The position numbers were made by a program, and so were the translations under genes. Positions 51,501-55,024 of a stretch of DNA of 64,000 bases are shown one piece after another. The notes under the pieces are model-generated. The model saw nothing but the letters and a program-made list of their open reading frames with translations. It was not told the DNA's origin and ran no database searches. Position 1 is the first letter of the stretch. Every line of letters begins with the position of its first letter. Source of the DNA: Plazaster borealis (lineage: Eukaryota; Echinodermata; Asteroidea; Forcipulatida; Labidiasteridae); contig CM037467.1 in assembly GCA_021014325.1 (NCBI GenBank), positions 9,945,273 through 10,009,272 of the forward strand, written 5' to 3'.

Positions 51501-54117
51501 TTAACTTGTTCAGTGACGGGCCAGTGGGACCAGTTAACTTGTCATTTCACTGGTCCCCCAGTGTTTTCACTGGTCCCTGTTCCATATTTAATAGAGATGC
51601 TTTTCAACACTAAAATAGCCAGTCAAACTACTTGGAGTGAATAGACTGTGCAAGTCTCGTGCGTATTCGAACATTGGGACCCGTTAAAACGCGTGAGTTT
51701 GTTTCCTTCACGTGTAAGCATCGTATGGGGACCAAAGTGGTCCCAAAAATGTTCGAATATGCGCGAGACTTGCATGGTCTATTTTGACTGGTCCTCTGGT
51801 GTTTTAACTAGCATTTGGCCAGCGAACCACTGTTAATAATAGTAACATTCATATAGCGCTTAATACTGGTGTTTCTAAGTGCATTAACCTCAAATTACAA
51901 AGAGATGAGTCTTTAATAGAGATTTGAATGAGTCAGTAGAGGTAGCTTGACGAATATTGAGAGGGAGATTGTTCCATATTGATGGTGCAGCCGAGGTGAA
52001 AGCTCGTTGACCATAGCTAGTTAGGTATGTGGACCATTTGCTAGTTGATACTGTGAGTTCAGTTGTATGACGACCGTAATTTGAAGGAATGCATTGGAAC
52101 TTTGTGAGAAACTAGACTTTGAAGATGTGTAGGAGCATGGCCATTAACTGCAAGGTAAATGAGCAGAAGAATCTTGTATTTGATGCGTTGAGTAACCTAC
52201 TCAGAGGTCCCCTATACTGGAGCAGAGGTGCGAGGCTGGAGACCTTGCTGATTTCAATGGAAGTGCTAAAGACTGTGCTCAGTTCTGGCTGAAACACAAC
52301 ATCTAGCGTGTGTGGACACGATAAGAAGAAGAAGTTACCGGGGGGCCAGTGTAGTGAACGGATAAACGGAGTGATGTAGTCACGACTGTATTCATGACTT
52401 GTCTTATAACAGATTAACAATCCTGACATGAGAGTGGTGATTCTACAGCAGTATGCCATTGATAACTTCCCTGAGACACCGCTCCTAAACTACGCACTCA
52501 AAGTAGAGAAGATTACCACTGCTAAGGTAAGACTCGCTCCAAAAATACACAACACTGTTTTAACCAAAATATTTGGTTTTTAACCATACACTGATGTGTA
52601 TAAAGCATTGTATACTCCATACTTTTCCCCGAGTCCTGTGAAAAAGATCCACAGGCATGTTACTCAGGTGGGATTCGAACCCACAGACTCTCGAAAGTAC
52701 TGAGTTATACAGCGCTTTACACACATCTGTGTGTGGGTAAAACTTAATAGTATTCTTTATCCCCGATGCAAATTAATCATCTATTTAAAAAAACCCAATT
52801 AACTTTAGATGCTCTCTGGTGCAATCTAGGACATTTCAGAAGCATTTTACAATTTAACAATTTTTGTTTAACCATTTTTAAATTAGGAATGCAGTCGAGT
52901 TAAATAAAAGGGGGGTGTTTGCCCCAAAGCTGTGTATTGAGAGCTTTTGTATTGGGGCTTAAACAACCCCACTCCGGAAAAAACAAAGCACGTTACAGAA
53001 ATCCCCCTTCCTGTTTTGCCCTAACAGTGAGTGGAATCGTATAACGCCTGTAAATGGGTTTTTTCAGAAATTTTCATTGAAACTCCCTGGCTTGTATTGT
53101 TGTCCCTTCATTTCTAGAAACCCAACCTGATTCTGAATGTTGATGGTCTGATTGGTGTTGCCATGGTAGACCTGCTGAGGACCTGTGGAGCGTTTACAAT
53201 GTAAGTTATTTACGGCACGACTCTGCAGCCAACTGTTGTGGGCAAAATTTCATGAAGACTTTAAAGATCAACTTGAACGAAATCACTCAAACTAATTTTA
53301 CTATTTAAGCCTTGTTTATTTTGTGTTTTTTGGCTTTTTTGGCTTTTTGTGCAATTTTATGGCTTTTACCTTTTTGATGTGTAGTGTTGCTATTTTCTTA
53401 AACTAATTGTAAATGAATTTGAACTTCTTAATGAATTTTTACTTGTAAACAAGGTTATTTCAGCCTGTGGCTGCCAACCATGTATCTGTTTTTAATAATA
53501 AACCATAATAATAAAAAATAATAAATAAAAATGAAAATTGAAATCAACAATGAAGTACCAGTACCTCAGAAATCCAGCATAAATTCAGTCTGTGTTTAGA
53601 CGTAAAATACGTCACAACACGTCACAGTACATTGCATGTGTGGGAACTTGAAAACCTCTTCCTCATTTTGTCATGGTTATTTTTCCTCCAGTTTTCCTGT
53701 TTAACTATGTGTGGGATAACATTGACCTTTTCGCAAATACACGGTGTGCACAAGTTTCCCATAGAGCCGCAGTGCATGCTGGTCTAGCTAGCGATCAAAT
53801 TGATTGCTTTTGATCGCTAGCTAGACCTGCATGCACTGCGGCTCTATGGGAAACTTGTGCACACCGTGTATTTGCGAAAAGGTCTATGCTTACTAGCAAC
53901 AGTGAATTAGTTTTACTTTTGTTGTCCCTGACCCGCATAGAATTGTTTGGTTCTTTTTGTTGGGTAGTTTTCTTGTGTCCTTCCCCATACTCTATACTAC
54001 TACCACTTTGACACACTTTGTGTCTATTTTCACCTTCCAGGGAGGAATCCACAGAATTTATTGAGATCGGCGCCCTCAATGGTCTGTTTGTGCTAGGCAG
54101 AAGCATGGGATTTATCG
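15101..54117 (+). CDS. ACLY: ATP-citrate synthase (ATP-citrate lyase), 25 coding exons, 3' end missing
   Basis: Cytosolic homotetramer that turns citrate, CoA and ATP into acetyl-CoA and oxaloacetate, feeding fatty acid and sterol synthesis. Exons join in frame to 1,075 codons plus one base, against about 1,101 residues in the human enzyme. Domains in order: ATP-grasp/citrate-binding half (about 1-440); Ser/Ala-rich linker (441-500); CoA-binding/ligase domain (about 505-825) with IAEGIPE and QFGHAGA, whose His765 matches the phospho-His760 of human; citrate-synthase-like domain with His905, His980, Asp1031 and Arg1070 in place of human 900, 975, 1026 and 1065. All are present, so the enzyme should be active. 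Intron 1 is 15.4 kb. The linker lacks the Akt-type RxRTAS motif of mammals. The last exon (expected about 30 residues after GFIG) was not found before 64000. Likely upstream signals: the CRE/TATA at 14167 or the E-box region at 13.5 kb. Confidence 0.96.
15693..15860 (-). repeat. TIR-bounded telomere-like element, copy B (reversed)
   Basis: It starts GGTGACTGCTGCATAG and ends GGGGTGTAACC, the reverse of copy A at 650-1691. The interior is GGGTTAGGGTTAGGG flanked by a few TATGTTC/GAACATA monomers, without the long minisatellite expansion. Confidence 0.75.
15861..16369. other. Intronic, no recognised feature
   Basis: Contains a C-run (about 16002-16014). No exon or family repeat identified. Confidence 0.4.
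16370..16614. repeat. Foldback element, GGGCCCAATTTCAT family, longer subfamily
   Basis: GGGGCCAATTTCATAGCGCTT at the left is matched by ATAAAATTGGGC at the right. The internal GTAAGCACCGGAAGGTTAGC and AGCAAGAAAATTAGGCGGCC blocks are shared with 19268-19573 and 55437-55724. Confidence 0.75.
17290..17418 (-). repeat. tRNA-derived SINE, CGAGCGG family, fragment
   Basis: The minus strand reads GTGTCGTGGCCGAGCGG, then TCTGATCAGCAGAGT and GGGTTCGAGTCCC. The following tail is eroded. Confidence 0.8.
17566..18133 (-). mobile_element. Non-LTR retrotransposon 3' fragment (reverse transcriptase C-terminus)
   Basis: On the minus strand, about 145 codons read [48 protein letters not shown], then [12 protein letters not shown]. 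This is the conserved C-terminal region after the reverse transcriptase palm/thumb of LINE elements (CR1/L2-like is my best guess). The 3' end carries an (ATT)n tail. Near-identical to 29346-30108, but 5'-truncated at about 18133, where similarity stops abruptly. Confidence 0.85.
18585..18720. repeat. Reverse copy of the 2936-3080 dispersed repeat
   Basis: GGAGGGCAAGGCATTTTTTC and GTGCACCAAGGCAATGACTA match the complement of the 2936-3080 unit. Confidence 0.45.
18722..18897. repeat. Dispersed repeat with GTGTTAGCCAG end (second copy 54825-55024)
   Basis: ATAGTGTTAGCCAGAGG opens both copies and GCTAAAACCTTGG closes both. Inside, TTTGGACACCCTGTTTTA recurs. The ends are partly inverted (GTTAGCCAG and CTGGCTAA). 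Confidence 0.65.
18964..19196. repeat. Inverted-end repeat, CAGGCATGATATT family
   Basis: CAGGCATGATATTC at the left is inverted at the right (AAATATCATGCCTG). Blocks such as GCCCTTGGAAAAAT and CAGCCCTTGTACTCGATAAA recur at 56823-56950, 61654-61790 and 62110-62170. Confidence 0.6.
19268..19573. repeat. Foldback element, GGGCCCAATTTCAT family, longer subfamily
   Basis: The outer ends GGGTCCAATTTCATAGAGCT and AGCGCTATGAAATTGGGCCC are inverted. The interior is shared with 16370-16614 and 55437-55724. Confidence 0.85.
19820..20280 (+). mobile_element. Non-LTR retrotransposon 3' fragment, second lineage
   Basis: The plus-strand frame 19828-20076 reads [33 protein letters not shown] and [13 protein letters not shown], ending in a stop and a GGCGCTTTACAAGTTTTT tail with (ATT)n. 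The layout matches the other LINE fragments, but the sequence is clearly a different family. Confidence 0.8.
20281..21140. other. Intronic; homopolymer C runs only
   Basis: C-runs at about 20679-20691 and 20851-20861 and a short GGC run near 20897. No exon or family repeat seen. Confidence 0.4.
21140..21455. repeat. MITE-type element, TTTTTCACACGAGAGCA end (relative at 22905-23165)
   Basis: TTTTTCACACGAGAGCATTT at the left is roughly inverted at the right (GCTGTCGTGTGAAAAGGGC). The block GCAATGTTTGAGAAGATTTC recurs at 22905-23165, as does the right end. Confidence 0.65.
21826..22313. repeat. Tandem duplication of about 230-255 bp
   Basis: Copy 1 (21826-22055) and copy 2 (22056 to about 22313) both open TGAAAATTCTAA and share GAGACCTGAATCATGATTAA and GTGGTGAGCAAACAGCAAGC. 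Copy 2 has gained a C run followed by an A run of 18 or so where copy 1 has CCACCCCCC. Confidence 0.8.
22905..23165. repeat. Relative of the 21140-21455 element
   Basis: Shares GCAATGTTTGAGAAGATTTC, CATTGTTGTCCTTCCA and GCTAAATTGCTCTCGTGTGA with it. The left terminus is degraded. Confidence 0.6.
23618..23935. repeat. AT-rich low-complexity tract, (AAATAAAT)n-like
   Basis: Almost wholly A and T, with AAATAAAT, AATAAT and CTAAA units. Confidence 0.9.
24291..24413. repeat. Short foldback element, GGGCCCAATTTCAT family
   Basis: GGGTTCAATTTCATGGATCTG and its inverse CAGAGCCGTGAAATTGGACCC bound a short interior with AAGCACAAAATT. Confidence 0.7.
24420..24525. repeat. Copy of the 2936-3080 / 10199-10330 dispersed repeat
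   Basis: CGCTTCCCATAGTCTTTAAG and CTCTCAAAGATGAAATTCCA are shared with 10199-10330. Confidence 0.55.
25242..25615. repeat. TTAA-flanked MITE, TTAAAGGCACTGTACACG family
   Basis: The ends TTAAAGGCACTGTACATGTT and its near inverse (GTGTTCAGTGCCTTTAA) are bounded by TTAA. Family landmarks: GAGAGCTGTTGATAGTATAA, GAAAGAGGTAATTTCTCAC and CAAGGGTGTTTTTTC. Copies also at 30812-31176, 39346-39711 and 59335-59710. Confidence 0.85.
26150..26345 (+). repeat. tRNA-derived SINE, CGAGCGG family, 5' truncated
   Basis: It begins at ACTCGAGCTCTGGTGTTTCT, so the A-box half is lost. It keeps the B-box GGGTTCGAGACC and the tail to TATCGCTAAGAG. Confidence 0.75.
26350..26512. repeat. Palindromic MITE, CGATTTCAC...GTGAAATCG family, nearly complete
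   Basis: GCCGTCGATTTCAC is inverted exactly at the end (GTGAAATCGACGGC). The arms CTTCCTAACTTAGGATTAAT and CTAAGAGATAGGACTAGTC are inverted almost perfectly. A diverged copy is at 6071-6201. Confidence 0.85.
27225..27565 (+). repeat. tRNA-like SINE, third family
   Basis: A-box-like TGGTTGGCTTGTGCG and B-box GGTTCGATACCC, followed by a tail of about 250 bp ending at (ATT)n. Only one copy seen in this window. Confidence 0.65.
28500..28613. repeat. Foldback element related to 6206-6345
   Basis: GGGCCTTTTCCAAACCTTGG and its inverse (CCAAGGTTTGGAAAAAGGCCC) bound a short loop. Confidence 0.7.
28621..28745 (-). repeat. Tail fragment of the CGAGCGG-family SINE
   Basis: GGTTTACAAGGTGCTGTGGC, CAATCAAACCAGGAACACC and GTGCACTGGGTTCTTTTACG match the tail of the full copy at 28936-29335. 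Confidence 0.75.
28783..28937. repeat. Direct repeat, copy 1 (copy 2 at 30246-30402)
   Basis: AATTGTCCTCGTGCTAAT, TTACGACTTGAAACTT and AAAATGTAGGCCTATGATTT recur in the same order 1.46 kb downstream. A SINE and a LINE fragment lie between the two copies. Confidence 0.75.
28936..29335 (-). repeat. tRNA-derived SINE, CGAGCGG family, near full length
   Basis: The minus strand runs from the tRNA-like head (GTCGTGGCCGAGCGG, B-box GAGTTCGAGTTC) through GGTCCTG..., CACTTATCG and CGCTTTGAGACACCC to GCGCTATATAAGAACTGCG and a TATTATT tail. Confidence 0.85.
29346..30108 (-). mobile_element. Non-LTR retrotransposon 3' fragment (longer twin of 17566-18133)
   Basis: The minus-strand frame gives about 200 codons including [38 protein letters not shown] and the same C-terminal block as at 17566-18133. 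A frameshift near 30090 separates this frame from a further upstream stretch (ISIGDARI then NLGV). No complete element is present. Confidence 0.85.
30246..30402. repeat. Direct repeat, copy 2 (copy 1 at 28783-28937)
   Basis: See copy 1. It ends about 210 bp before ACLY exon 2. Confidence 0.75.
30612..30734 (+). CDS. ACLY: ACLY coding exon 2
   Basis: 41 codons from [15 protein letters not shown] to LGKQFA, between TATGCAG and GTGAGT. Start of the ATP-grasp lobe. Confidence 0.95.
30812..31176. repeat. TTAA-flanked MITE, TTAAAGGCACTGTACACG family (intron 2)
   Basis: The left end is TTAAAGGCACTGTACACG. The right end (CGTGTTCGATGCCTTGAA) has the TTAA mutated to TTGA. The interior matches 25242-25615 closely. 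Confidence 0.85.
31241..31768 (-). mobile_element. LINE 3' fragment, split by a MITE
   Basis: The minus strand reads [15 protein letters not shown], matching 33118-33390. A 48-bp unit is tandemly duplicated (about 31309-31404). A TAGACGATGTGACC-type MITE (31531-31741) interrupts it, and the short remaining segment (31742-31768) matches the uninterrupted copy. Confidence 0.7.
31531..31741. repeat. MITE with TAGACGATGTGACC ends, copy 1
   Basis: ATAGACGATGTGACCTCTG and its inverse CAGAGGTCACATCGTCTAT bound 211 bp. The second copy is 33882-34092. Confidence 0.8.
31858..32195 (-). repeat. tRNA-derived SINE, CGAGCGG family
   Basis: The minus strand starts at the GTTGTGGTCGAGCGGTTAAG head with B-box GGGTTCGAATCCC and ends GCGCTATATAAGAACTTG, with (ATTT)n after it. 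Lies in ACLY intron 2. Confidence 0.85.
32292..32453 (+). CDS. ACLY: ACLY coding exon 3
   Basis: 54 codons, [16 protein letters not shown] through [16 protein letters not shown]. The acceptor is TTTGCAG and the donor GTGAAT. Confidence 0.96.
32630..32721 (+). CDS. ACLY: ACLY coding exon 4
   Basis: 92 nt, from [12 protein letters not shown] to PKGKQ plus two bases, ending at GTAAGT. A less conserved surface segment of the ATP-grasp half. Confidence 0.9.
32805..33085 (+). repeat. tRNA-like SINE, GGCGTAGTGG family
   Basis: A-box-like GACGGCGTAGTGG and B-box AGTTCGAATC, followed by GTGGATTGGGTTTTCAGTCC and GGGTTTTCCTCCCACATCTA. Copies at 34875-34990, 37178-37250, 40597-40860 and 54417-54680. 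Confidence 0.8.
33118..33390 (+). mobile_element. LINE 3' fragment (uninterrupted relative of 31241-31768)
   Basis: The plus strand reads [15 protein letters not shown] and [17 protein letters not shown] before a stop. It shows what 31241-31768 looked like without the MITE. Confidence 0.75.
33604..33683 (+). CDS. ACLY: ACLY coding exon 5
   Basis: 80 nt, [15 protein letters not shown] through FTYLEINPL. The ending LEINPL is a conserved ATP-grasp metal/nucleotide-binding stretch. Confidence 0.95.
33882..34092. repeat. MITE with TAGACGATGTGACC ends, copy 2
   Basis: Same length and ends as 31531-31741. It sits in intron 5, about 80 bp before ACLY exon 6. Confidence 0.8.
34176..34303 (+). CDS. 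ACLY: ACLY coding exon 6
   Basis: 128 nt, [19 protein letters not shown] through [11 protein letters not shown]. Acceptor GCTGCAG, donor GTAAGA. Confidence 0.96.
34312..34637 (-). repeat. tRNA-derived SINE, CGAGCGG family
   Basis: Minus strand: head GTGTCGTGGCCGCGCGG with B-box GGGTTCGAATCCC, tail GAGTTGCGCTATATAAGAGT. Intron 6. Confidence 0.85.
34709..34827 (+). CDS. ACLY: ACLY coding exon 7
   Basis: 119 nt, [18 protein letters not shown] through [11 protein letters not shown]. Contains the conserved glycine-rich citrate-binding turn. Confidence 0.96.
34875..34990 (+). repeat. tRNA-like SINE fragment, GGCGTAGTGG family
   Basis: GGTTGGCCAAGTGGTATCTG head and B-box GGTTCGATTCCC. Cut off by the GGGCCC-type element that starts at 34990. 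A short GTGATAACGGGGATCA duplication lies at its left. Confidence 0.7.
34990..35222. repeat. Foldback element, GGGCCCAATTTCAT family, diverged
   Basis: GGGCCCGTAAGCAAAGAATCC at the left, AAGCAGAACCATGAAATTAT and AGGCC at the right; the interior repeats CGCTTACG-type blocks. Inserted in the SINE fragment before it. Confidence 0.6.
35407..35706. repeat. Element with CAGGCCTGTGA inverted ends, copy 1
   Basis: CAGGCCTGTGAAATCTC at the left and TCCACTCACAGGCCTG at the right. The centre is a pyrimidine-rich tract of T and C. Copy 2 is 38350-38971. Confidence 0.7.
35796..35994 (+). CDS. ACLY: ACLY coding exon 8
   Basis: 199 nt, [20 protein letters not shown] through [12 protein letters not shown]. 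The upstream frame extension in the intron is not coding; the AG at 35794-35795 is the acceptor. Confidence 0.96.
36863..36980 (+). CDS. ACLY: ACLY coding exon 9
   Basis: 118 nt, [19 protein letters not shown] through [14 protein letters not shown]. Donor GTAAGG. Confidence 0.96.
37178..37250 (+). repeat. SINE fragment, GGCGTAGTGG family
   Basis: GGTTGGCTCAGTGGTTTC, then CACCTCTGGACCCCAGTGCG. Its tail is missing. Confidence 0.6.
37309..37457 (+). CDS. ACLY: ACLY coding exon 10
   Basis: 149 nt, [20 protein letters not shown] through [10 protein letters not shown]. It ends in phase 0, just before the linker microexon. Confidence 0.95.
38010..38182. repeat. Inverted pair of tRNA-like units
   Basis: A minus-strand unit (B-box complement GACTTGAACCTGCCACC, A-box complement ACCAACTAAACAGAG) and a plus-strand unit (TAGCTCAGTTGGTAGAGTGC, GGTTCCAGTCC) face each other around TATTGACAAAATAGGG. 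Both are flanked by TTTTCTTTG-type ends. Related to the single unit at 2302-2378. Confidence 0.7.
38350..38971. repeat. Element with CAGGCCTGTGA inverted ends, copy 2 (longer)
   Basis: CAGGCCTGTGAAATCTCCGC at the left, GTCCACTCACAGGCCTG at the right. The centre differs from copy 1 and includes a TACATGTACATGT run (about 38602-38645). Confidence 0.7.
39125..39154 (+). CDS. ACLY: ACLY linker microexon (exon 11, 30 nt)
   Basis: A 30-nt exon reading [10 protein letters not shown] between AATGCAG and GTAAGT. It is phase 0 at both ends, so skipping it leaves the frame intact. Human ACLY also has a 10-residue alternatively spliced segment in this linker (about 476-485) containing a Ser-Pro. The Ser-Pro here may be the counterpart. 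The call rests on splice signals, frame and position, as ten residues are too few for strong homology. Confidence 0.75.
39346..39711. repeat. TTAA-flanked MITE, TTAAAGGCACTGTACACG family (intron 11)
   Basis: TTAAAGGTATCGTACACG at the left, CGTGTTCAGTGCCTTTAA at the right. The interior is close to 25242-25615. Confidence 0.85.
39865..40595. repeat. GGGCCCAATTTCAT element interrupted by a second and third MITE
   Basis: Outermost: GGCCCAATTTCATGGAGCTCC on the left and TTTAGGAAATTGTGCCC on the right. It is split at TTAA (39896) by a CCCTT(T)AGAGACCA-ended element that closes at 40425, with TGAA (40426) as the altered second TTAA. That element in turn holds a palindromic element at 39910-40160. 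Confidence 0.8.
39910..40160. repeat. Palindromic MITE, GGTAGTCTTGGTTCCAAGAC ends (innermost of three)
   Basis: GGTAGTCTTGGTTCCAAGACC and its inverse bound arms that also pair in the middle (ACATAGAGGGCGCT with AGCGCCCTCTATGT). ACAGC flanks both sides (39904 and 40161), consistent with a 5-bp target duplication. Confidence 0.75.
40597..40860 (+). repeat. tRNA-like SINE, GGCGTAGTGG family, diverged
   Basis: GGTTGTTGCAGTGGGTTTCTC head, B-box GTTTCGAATCC, then GTGGATTTGGTTTTTCAGTC. It directly follows the nested MITE complex. Confidence 0.65.
41068..41376. repeat. TTAA-flanked element with CCCTTTAGAGACCA ends (clean copy)
   Basis: TTAA at 41064 and 41377 flank CCCTTTAGAGACCA and its inverse (GGTCTCTATTAAGGG). 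The right part (GATGATT, then AATGGTCTCTA) matches the copy nested at 39900-40425. TTAA duplication with CCC...GGG ends suggests a piggyBac-type non-autonomous element; this class is inference. Confidence 0.8.
41433..41588 (+). CDS. ACLY: ACLY coding exon 12 (linker)
   Basis: 52 codons rich in Ser, Ala, Gly and Asp, ending RQLFTNRTK, where human has a TTLFSRHTK-like segment. No RxRTAS Akt motif is visible. Acceptor CTACAG, donor GTGAGT. Confidence 0.9.
41907..42013 (+). CDS. ACLY: ACLY coding exon 13
   Basis: 107 nt, [20 protein letters not shown] through GMIYPF. Start of the CoA-binding domain. Confidence 0.95.
42010..42400. repeat. Inverted copy of the 5600-6063 dispersed repeat (intron 13)
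   Basis: GCGAGGTCAAAGGTACATCA, GGCCGGTATCTGGCGCT and CCTCGAAGTGTGA are the complement of blocks at 5600-5700. Confidence 0.65.
42521..42689 (+). CDS. ACLY: ACLY coding exon 14
   Basis: 169 nt, [18 protein letters not shown] through [10 protein letters not shown]. Confidence 0.96.
42716..42850 (-). repeat. Tail fragment of a CGAGCGG-type SINE
   Basis: ATTAATGCGCTTTTTTAAGC, CAAAGCGCCTTCAG and CTCCTTAGGAGTATGCAGCA match the tails of full SINE copies. The tRNA head is missing. Confidence 0.6.
43016..43120 (+). CDS. ACLY: ACLY coding exon 15
   Basis: 35 codons, [17 protein letters not shown] through IIGPAT. IAEGIPE holds the Glu matching human Glu599. Confidence 0.96.
43262..43528. repeat. 20-bp tandem array ending at the exon 16 acceptor
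   Basis: About 13 units of TTGACCTCTGACTTTCATTG at a strict 20-bp step (43271, 43291, 43311 and so on). The last unit, TTGACCCCTGACCTTCAG, is the polypyrimidine tract and AG of ACLY exon 16. Confidence 0.95.
43529..43725 (+). CDS. ACLY: ACLY coding exon 16
   Basis: 197 nt, [20 protein letters not shown] through YEGVAIGGD. The acceptor CTTCAG is the last unit of a 20-bp tandem array. Confidence 0.96.
43787..44280 (-). mobile_element. LINE 3' fragment in ACLY intron 16
   Basis: The minus-strand frame reads [37 protein letters not shown] and HTWGDLSF, with a GGCGCACTACAAATGTCC tail and (ATT)n. Diverged from the other LINE fragments in the window. Confidence 0.75.
44647..44990 (+). repeat. tRNA-derived SINE, CGAGCGG family, full length
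   Basis: Head GGTGTCATGGTCAAGCGGTT and B-box GGGTTCGAGTCCC; tail AAAATGCGCTATATAAGAAC and TAGTCATTATTATT. Intron 16, about 20 bp from exon 17. Confidence 0.85.
45012..45093 (+). CDS. ACLY: ACLY coding exon 17
   Basis: 82 nt, [20 protein letters not shown] through LGE, ending at GTAAGC. Confidence 0.95.
45516..45644. repeat. Palindromic element, GGGAATAAAAGAGTAG ends
   Basis: GGGAATAAAAGAGTAG is inverted at the right (CTACTCTTTTATTCCC), and TTTAAACGGCCGTTTAAAAC is nearly inverted inside. A degraded relative occupies about 50240-50345. Confidence 0.8.
45645..46014. repeat. Element with ATTCATAAATGCCC inverted ends
   Basis: ATTCATAAATGCCC at the left and GGGGTATTTATGAAT at the right. It abuts the previous palindrome without a gap. 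Confidence 0.6.
46767..47005 (+). CDS. ACLY: ACLY coding exon 18 (catalytic histidine)
   Basis: 239 nt, [17 protein letters not shown] through [17 protein letters not shown] carries the phosphorylated His (codon 46890-46892). Markedly GC-rich compared with its introns. Confidence 0.97.
47131..47530 (+). repeat. tRNA-derived SINE, CGAGCGG family
   Basis: Head CGTGTCTTGGCCGAGCGGTC, B-box-like GGGTTCCAGTTCC, tail TACTATATAAGAACTGTGTA. Intron 18. Confidence 0.8.
47785..47878 (+). CDS. ACLY: ACLY coding exon 19
   Basis: 94 nt, [17 protein letters not shown] through [12 protein letters not shown]. Confidence 0.95.
47936..48372. repeat. Minisatellite of self-complementary 20-21-bp units (intron 19)
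   Basis: Units such as GAACACTAAGTGTTCCATT carry AACACT and AGTGTT around one base, so each unit can fold back. About 20 units with variants (AACACTAGGTGTT, GGAACATTGTGTTTC). Confidence 0.9.
48520..48539. repeat. Poly(T) tract near the exon 20 acceptor
   Basis: About 19 T. Roughly 70 bp from the acceptor, so probably not its own polypyrimidine tract. Confidence 0.8.
48609..48763 (+). CDS. ACLY: ACLY coding exon 20
   Basis: 155 nt, [20 protein letters not shown] through VLSLLWFQR. Start of the citrate-synthase-like part. Confidence 0.96.
48843..50048. repeat. 34-bp minisatellite, about 35 units (intron 20)
   Basis: CTAGTCAAACTTGGCTCTTA followed by GGTAGCCCGACTGG, stepping 34 bp (for example 49325 to 49359). 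A few units are lengthened at the left end. It fills most of the intron between exons 20 and 21. Confidence 0.95.
50429..50579 (+). CDS. ACLY: ACLY coding exon 21
   Basis: 151 nt, [20 protein letters not shown] through [17 protein letters not shown] includes the catalytic His905. Confidence 0.96.
50630..50932 (-). repeat. tRNA-derived SINE, CGAGCGG family, degraded
   Basis: Minus strand: GTGTCGTGGCCGAGCGGTCA head, then the tail with GTTATCCAACCCCGG. Intron 21. Confidence 0.75.
50943..51015. repeat. Fragment of the 10436-10687 element
   Basis: TTCTCCCCATGCACAAGCTAG and GCCGACACGCACAAATT match its left part. Confidence 0.7.
51050..51272 (-). repeat. tRNA-derived SINE, CGAGCGG family, degraded
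   Basis: Minus strand: CATGGCCGAGCAGTCTAGC head with B-box-like GGTTTGAATGCC, tail CTCCTGGGTGAAGAG in reverse. Intron 21. Confidence 0.7.
51329..51472 (+). CDS. ACLY: ACLY coding exon 22
   Basis: 48 codons, [20 protein letters not shown] through MGIGHRVKS. His980 is in GIGHR. Confidence 0.96.
51642..51785. repeat. Foldback element, ATAGACTGTGCAAGTCTCG ends
   Basis: ATAGACTGTGCAAGTCTCG at the left is nearly inverted at the right (GCGAGACTTGCATGGTCTAT). The right part (GGTCCCAAAAATGTTCGAAT) has a fragment at 8283-8355. Confidence 0.65.
51836..52110 (-). mobile_element. LINE 3' fragment (intron 22)
   Basis: The minus strand reads [20 protein letters not shown] and [11 protein letters not shown], followed by a tail AGCGCTATATGAATGTTACT and ATTATT. 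This tail nearly equals the SINE tails. Confidence 0.75.
52413..52526 (+). CDS. ACLY: ACLY coding exon 23
   Basis: 38 codons, [19 protein letters not shown] through VEKITTAK. Confidence 0.95.
52575..52742. repeat. Inverted-end repeat with tRNA-like centre (relative at 36463-36600)
   Basis: ACCATACACTGATGTGTATAA and TTTACACACATCTGTGTGTGGG are inverted. The centre contains GGTGGGATTCGAACCCAC. The 36463-36600 copy shares TTTTCCCCGAGTCCTGTGAA. Confidence 0.6.
53118..53200 (+). CDS. ACLY: ACLY coding exon 24
   Basis: 83 nt, [20 protein letters not shown] through CGAFT. Asp1031 is in NVDG. Confidence 0.96.
53724..53884. repeat. 161-bp near-perfect palindrome (intron 24)
   Basis: The arm GACCTTTTCGCAAATACACG through GCGATCAAA is repeated inverted with a single visible mismatch, around a short ATTGATTGC loop. 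Such a match suggests a young foldback element or strong selection against arm divergence. Confidence 0.9.
54041..54117 (+). CDS. ACLY: ACLY coding exon 25 (last one seen)
   Basis: 77 nt, [20 protein letters not shown] through SMGFI plus one base, then GTGAGT. Reading through the donor would add about 50 unrelated residues before a stop near 54272. The expected final exon is not visible downstream. Confidence 0.95.
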
Positions 54118-54416
54118 GTGAGTACATGTACCTGACTTTGTTTACTTTGGTTTCCATGGTGACTGAACTCATATACCTCCAACGTTTCAACCCTCCAGAG
54201 ATAACATTAATGACTGCAGACAGTTTGAAAGTCATAGCGGCCGTCATGACCCCAGCAGCTTTTTGTGTTTAGACCCAGTCCCCCTGCCGGATGAAAAAAT
54301 GGTCACTGTATTCAGTTTAGCGTCGTCAAAATCTTCTTCTGAAAAATGTGCTTGGGTATGTATAGACCTTATGCACTGAGGCCATCACGCTGCCATCTTA
54401 AAGATACAACAATGAT

Positions 54417-54680
54417 GGGTAGTCGGGTTGGCGTAGTGGTATCTTTCCTCGCCTTCCACCTCTAGGACCCTGGTTCAAATCTCAGCAAGTCCCTACCTGA
54501 CTGCGTGTTTTTTTTCCCTGGAATAATTCTATGGGGGTTTTCCTCCCACATCTAAAACTGAAATTTCCTTCTTTGTCTTCTCTGCATTGAGTTGTTTTTG
54601 GGTGGGATAGTGATTAAGCTCGCTTTTCTGAGAGTCCTTGGCTTCACAACTAGAATAAATGAAATGAAATGAAAGCTCAG
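54417..54680 (+). repeat. tRNA-like SINE, GGCGTAGTGG family
   Basis: GTCGGGTTGGCGTAGTGGTAT head and B-box GGTTCAAATCTC, then CCCTGGAATAATTCTATGGG and TCCTCCCACATCTAAAACTG. Confidence 0.8.
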
Positions 54681-54824
54681 CTGTTTACACGTGGTGCACA
54701 TGATGGTCCCAATGACCTCTTTTGACCTCGGAGGGAGGGCGCCCTTTTCCATAGGCATCATTCATAAGGTTTATTTTGGTAGCAATTGTGGAGGTGGATT
54801 TTGTTTGTGTTATTGTTGGGGTCA

Positions 54825-55024
54825 TAGTGTTAGCCAGAGGTTGTCTTTTGGACACCCTGTTTTAAATTTATACACCCTGTTTTGTCTGTTACAATACATG
54901 TAAATGTTACCTGTTTTATCTGTTACAATACATGTAAATGTATTGCAAGGGACCAACTTAGACACGCAGTTTTTAAATTTCCAGCAATTTTGGACACCCT
55001 TTTACCAAACCCTTGCTAAAACCT
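54825..55024. repeat. Dispersed repeat, GTGTTAGCCAG end, copy 2
   Basis: Same ends as 18722-18897; it has an internal duplication (CTGTTACAATACATGTAAAT twice). Confidence 0.65.
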
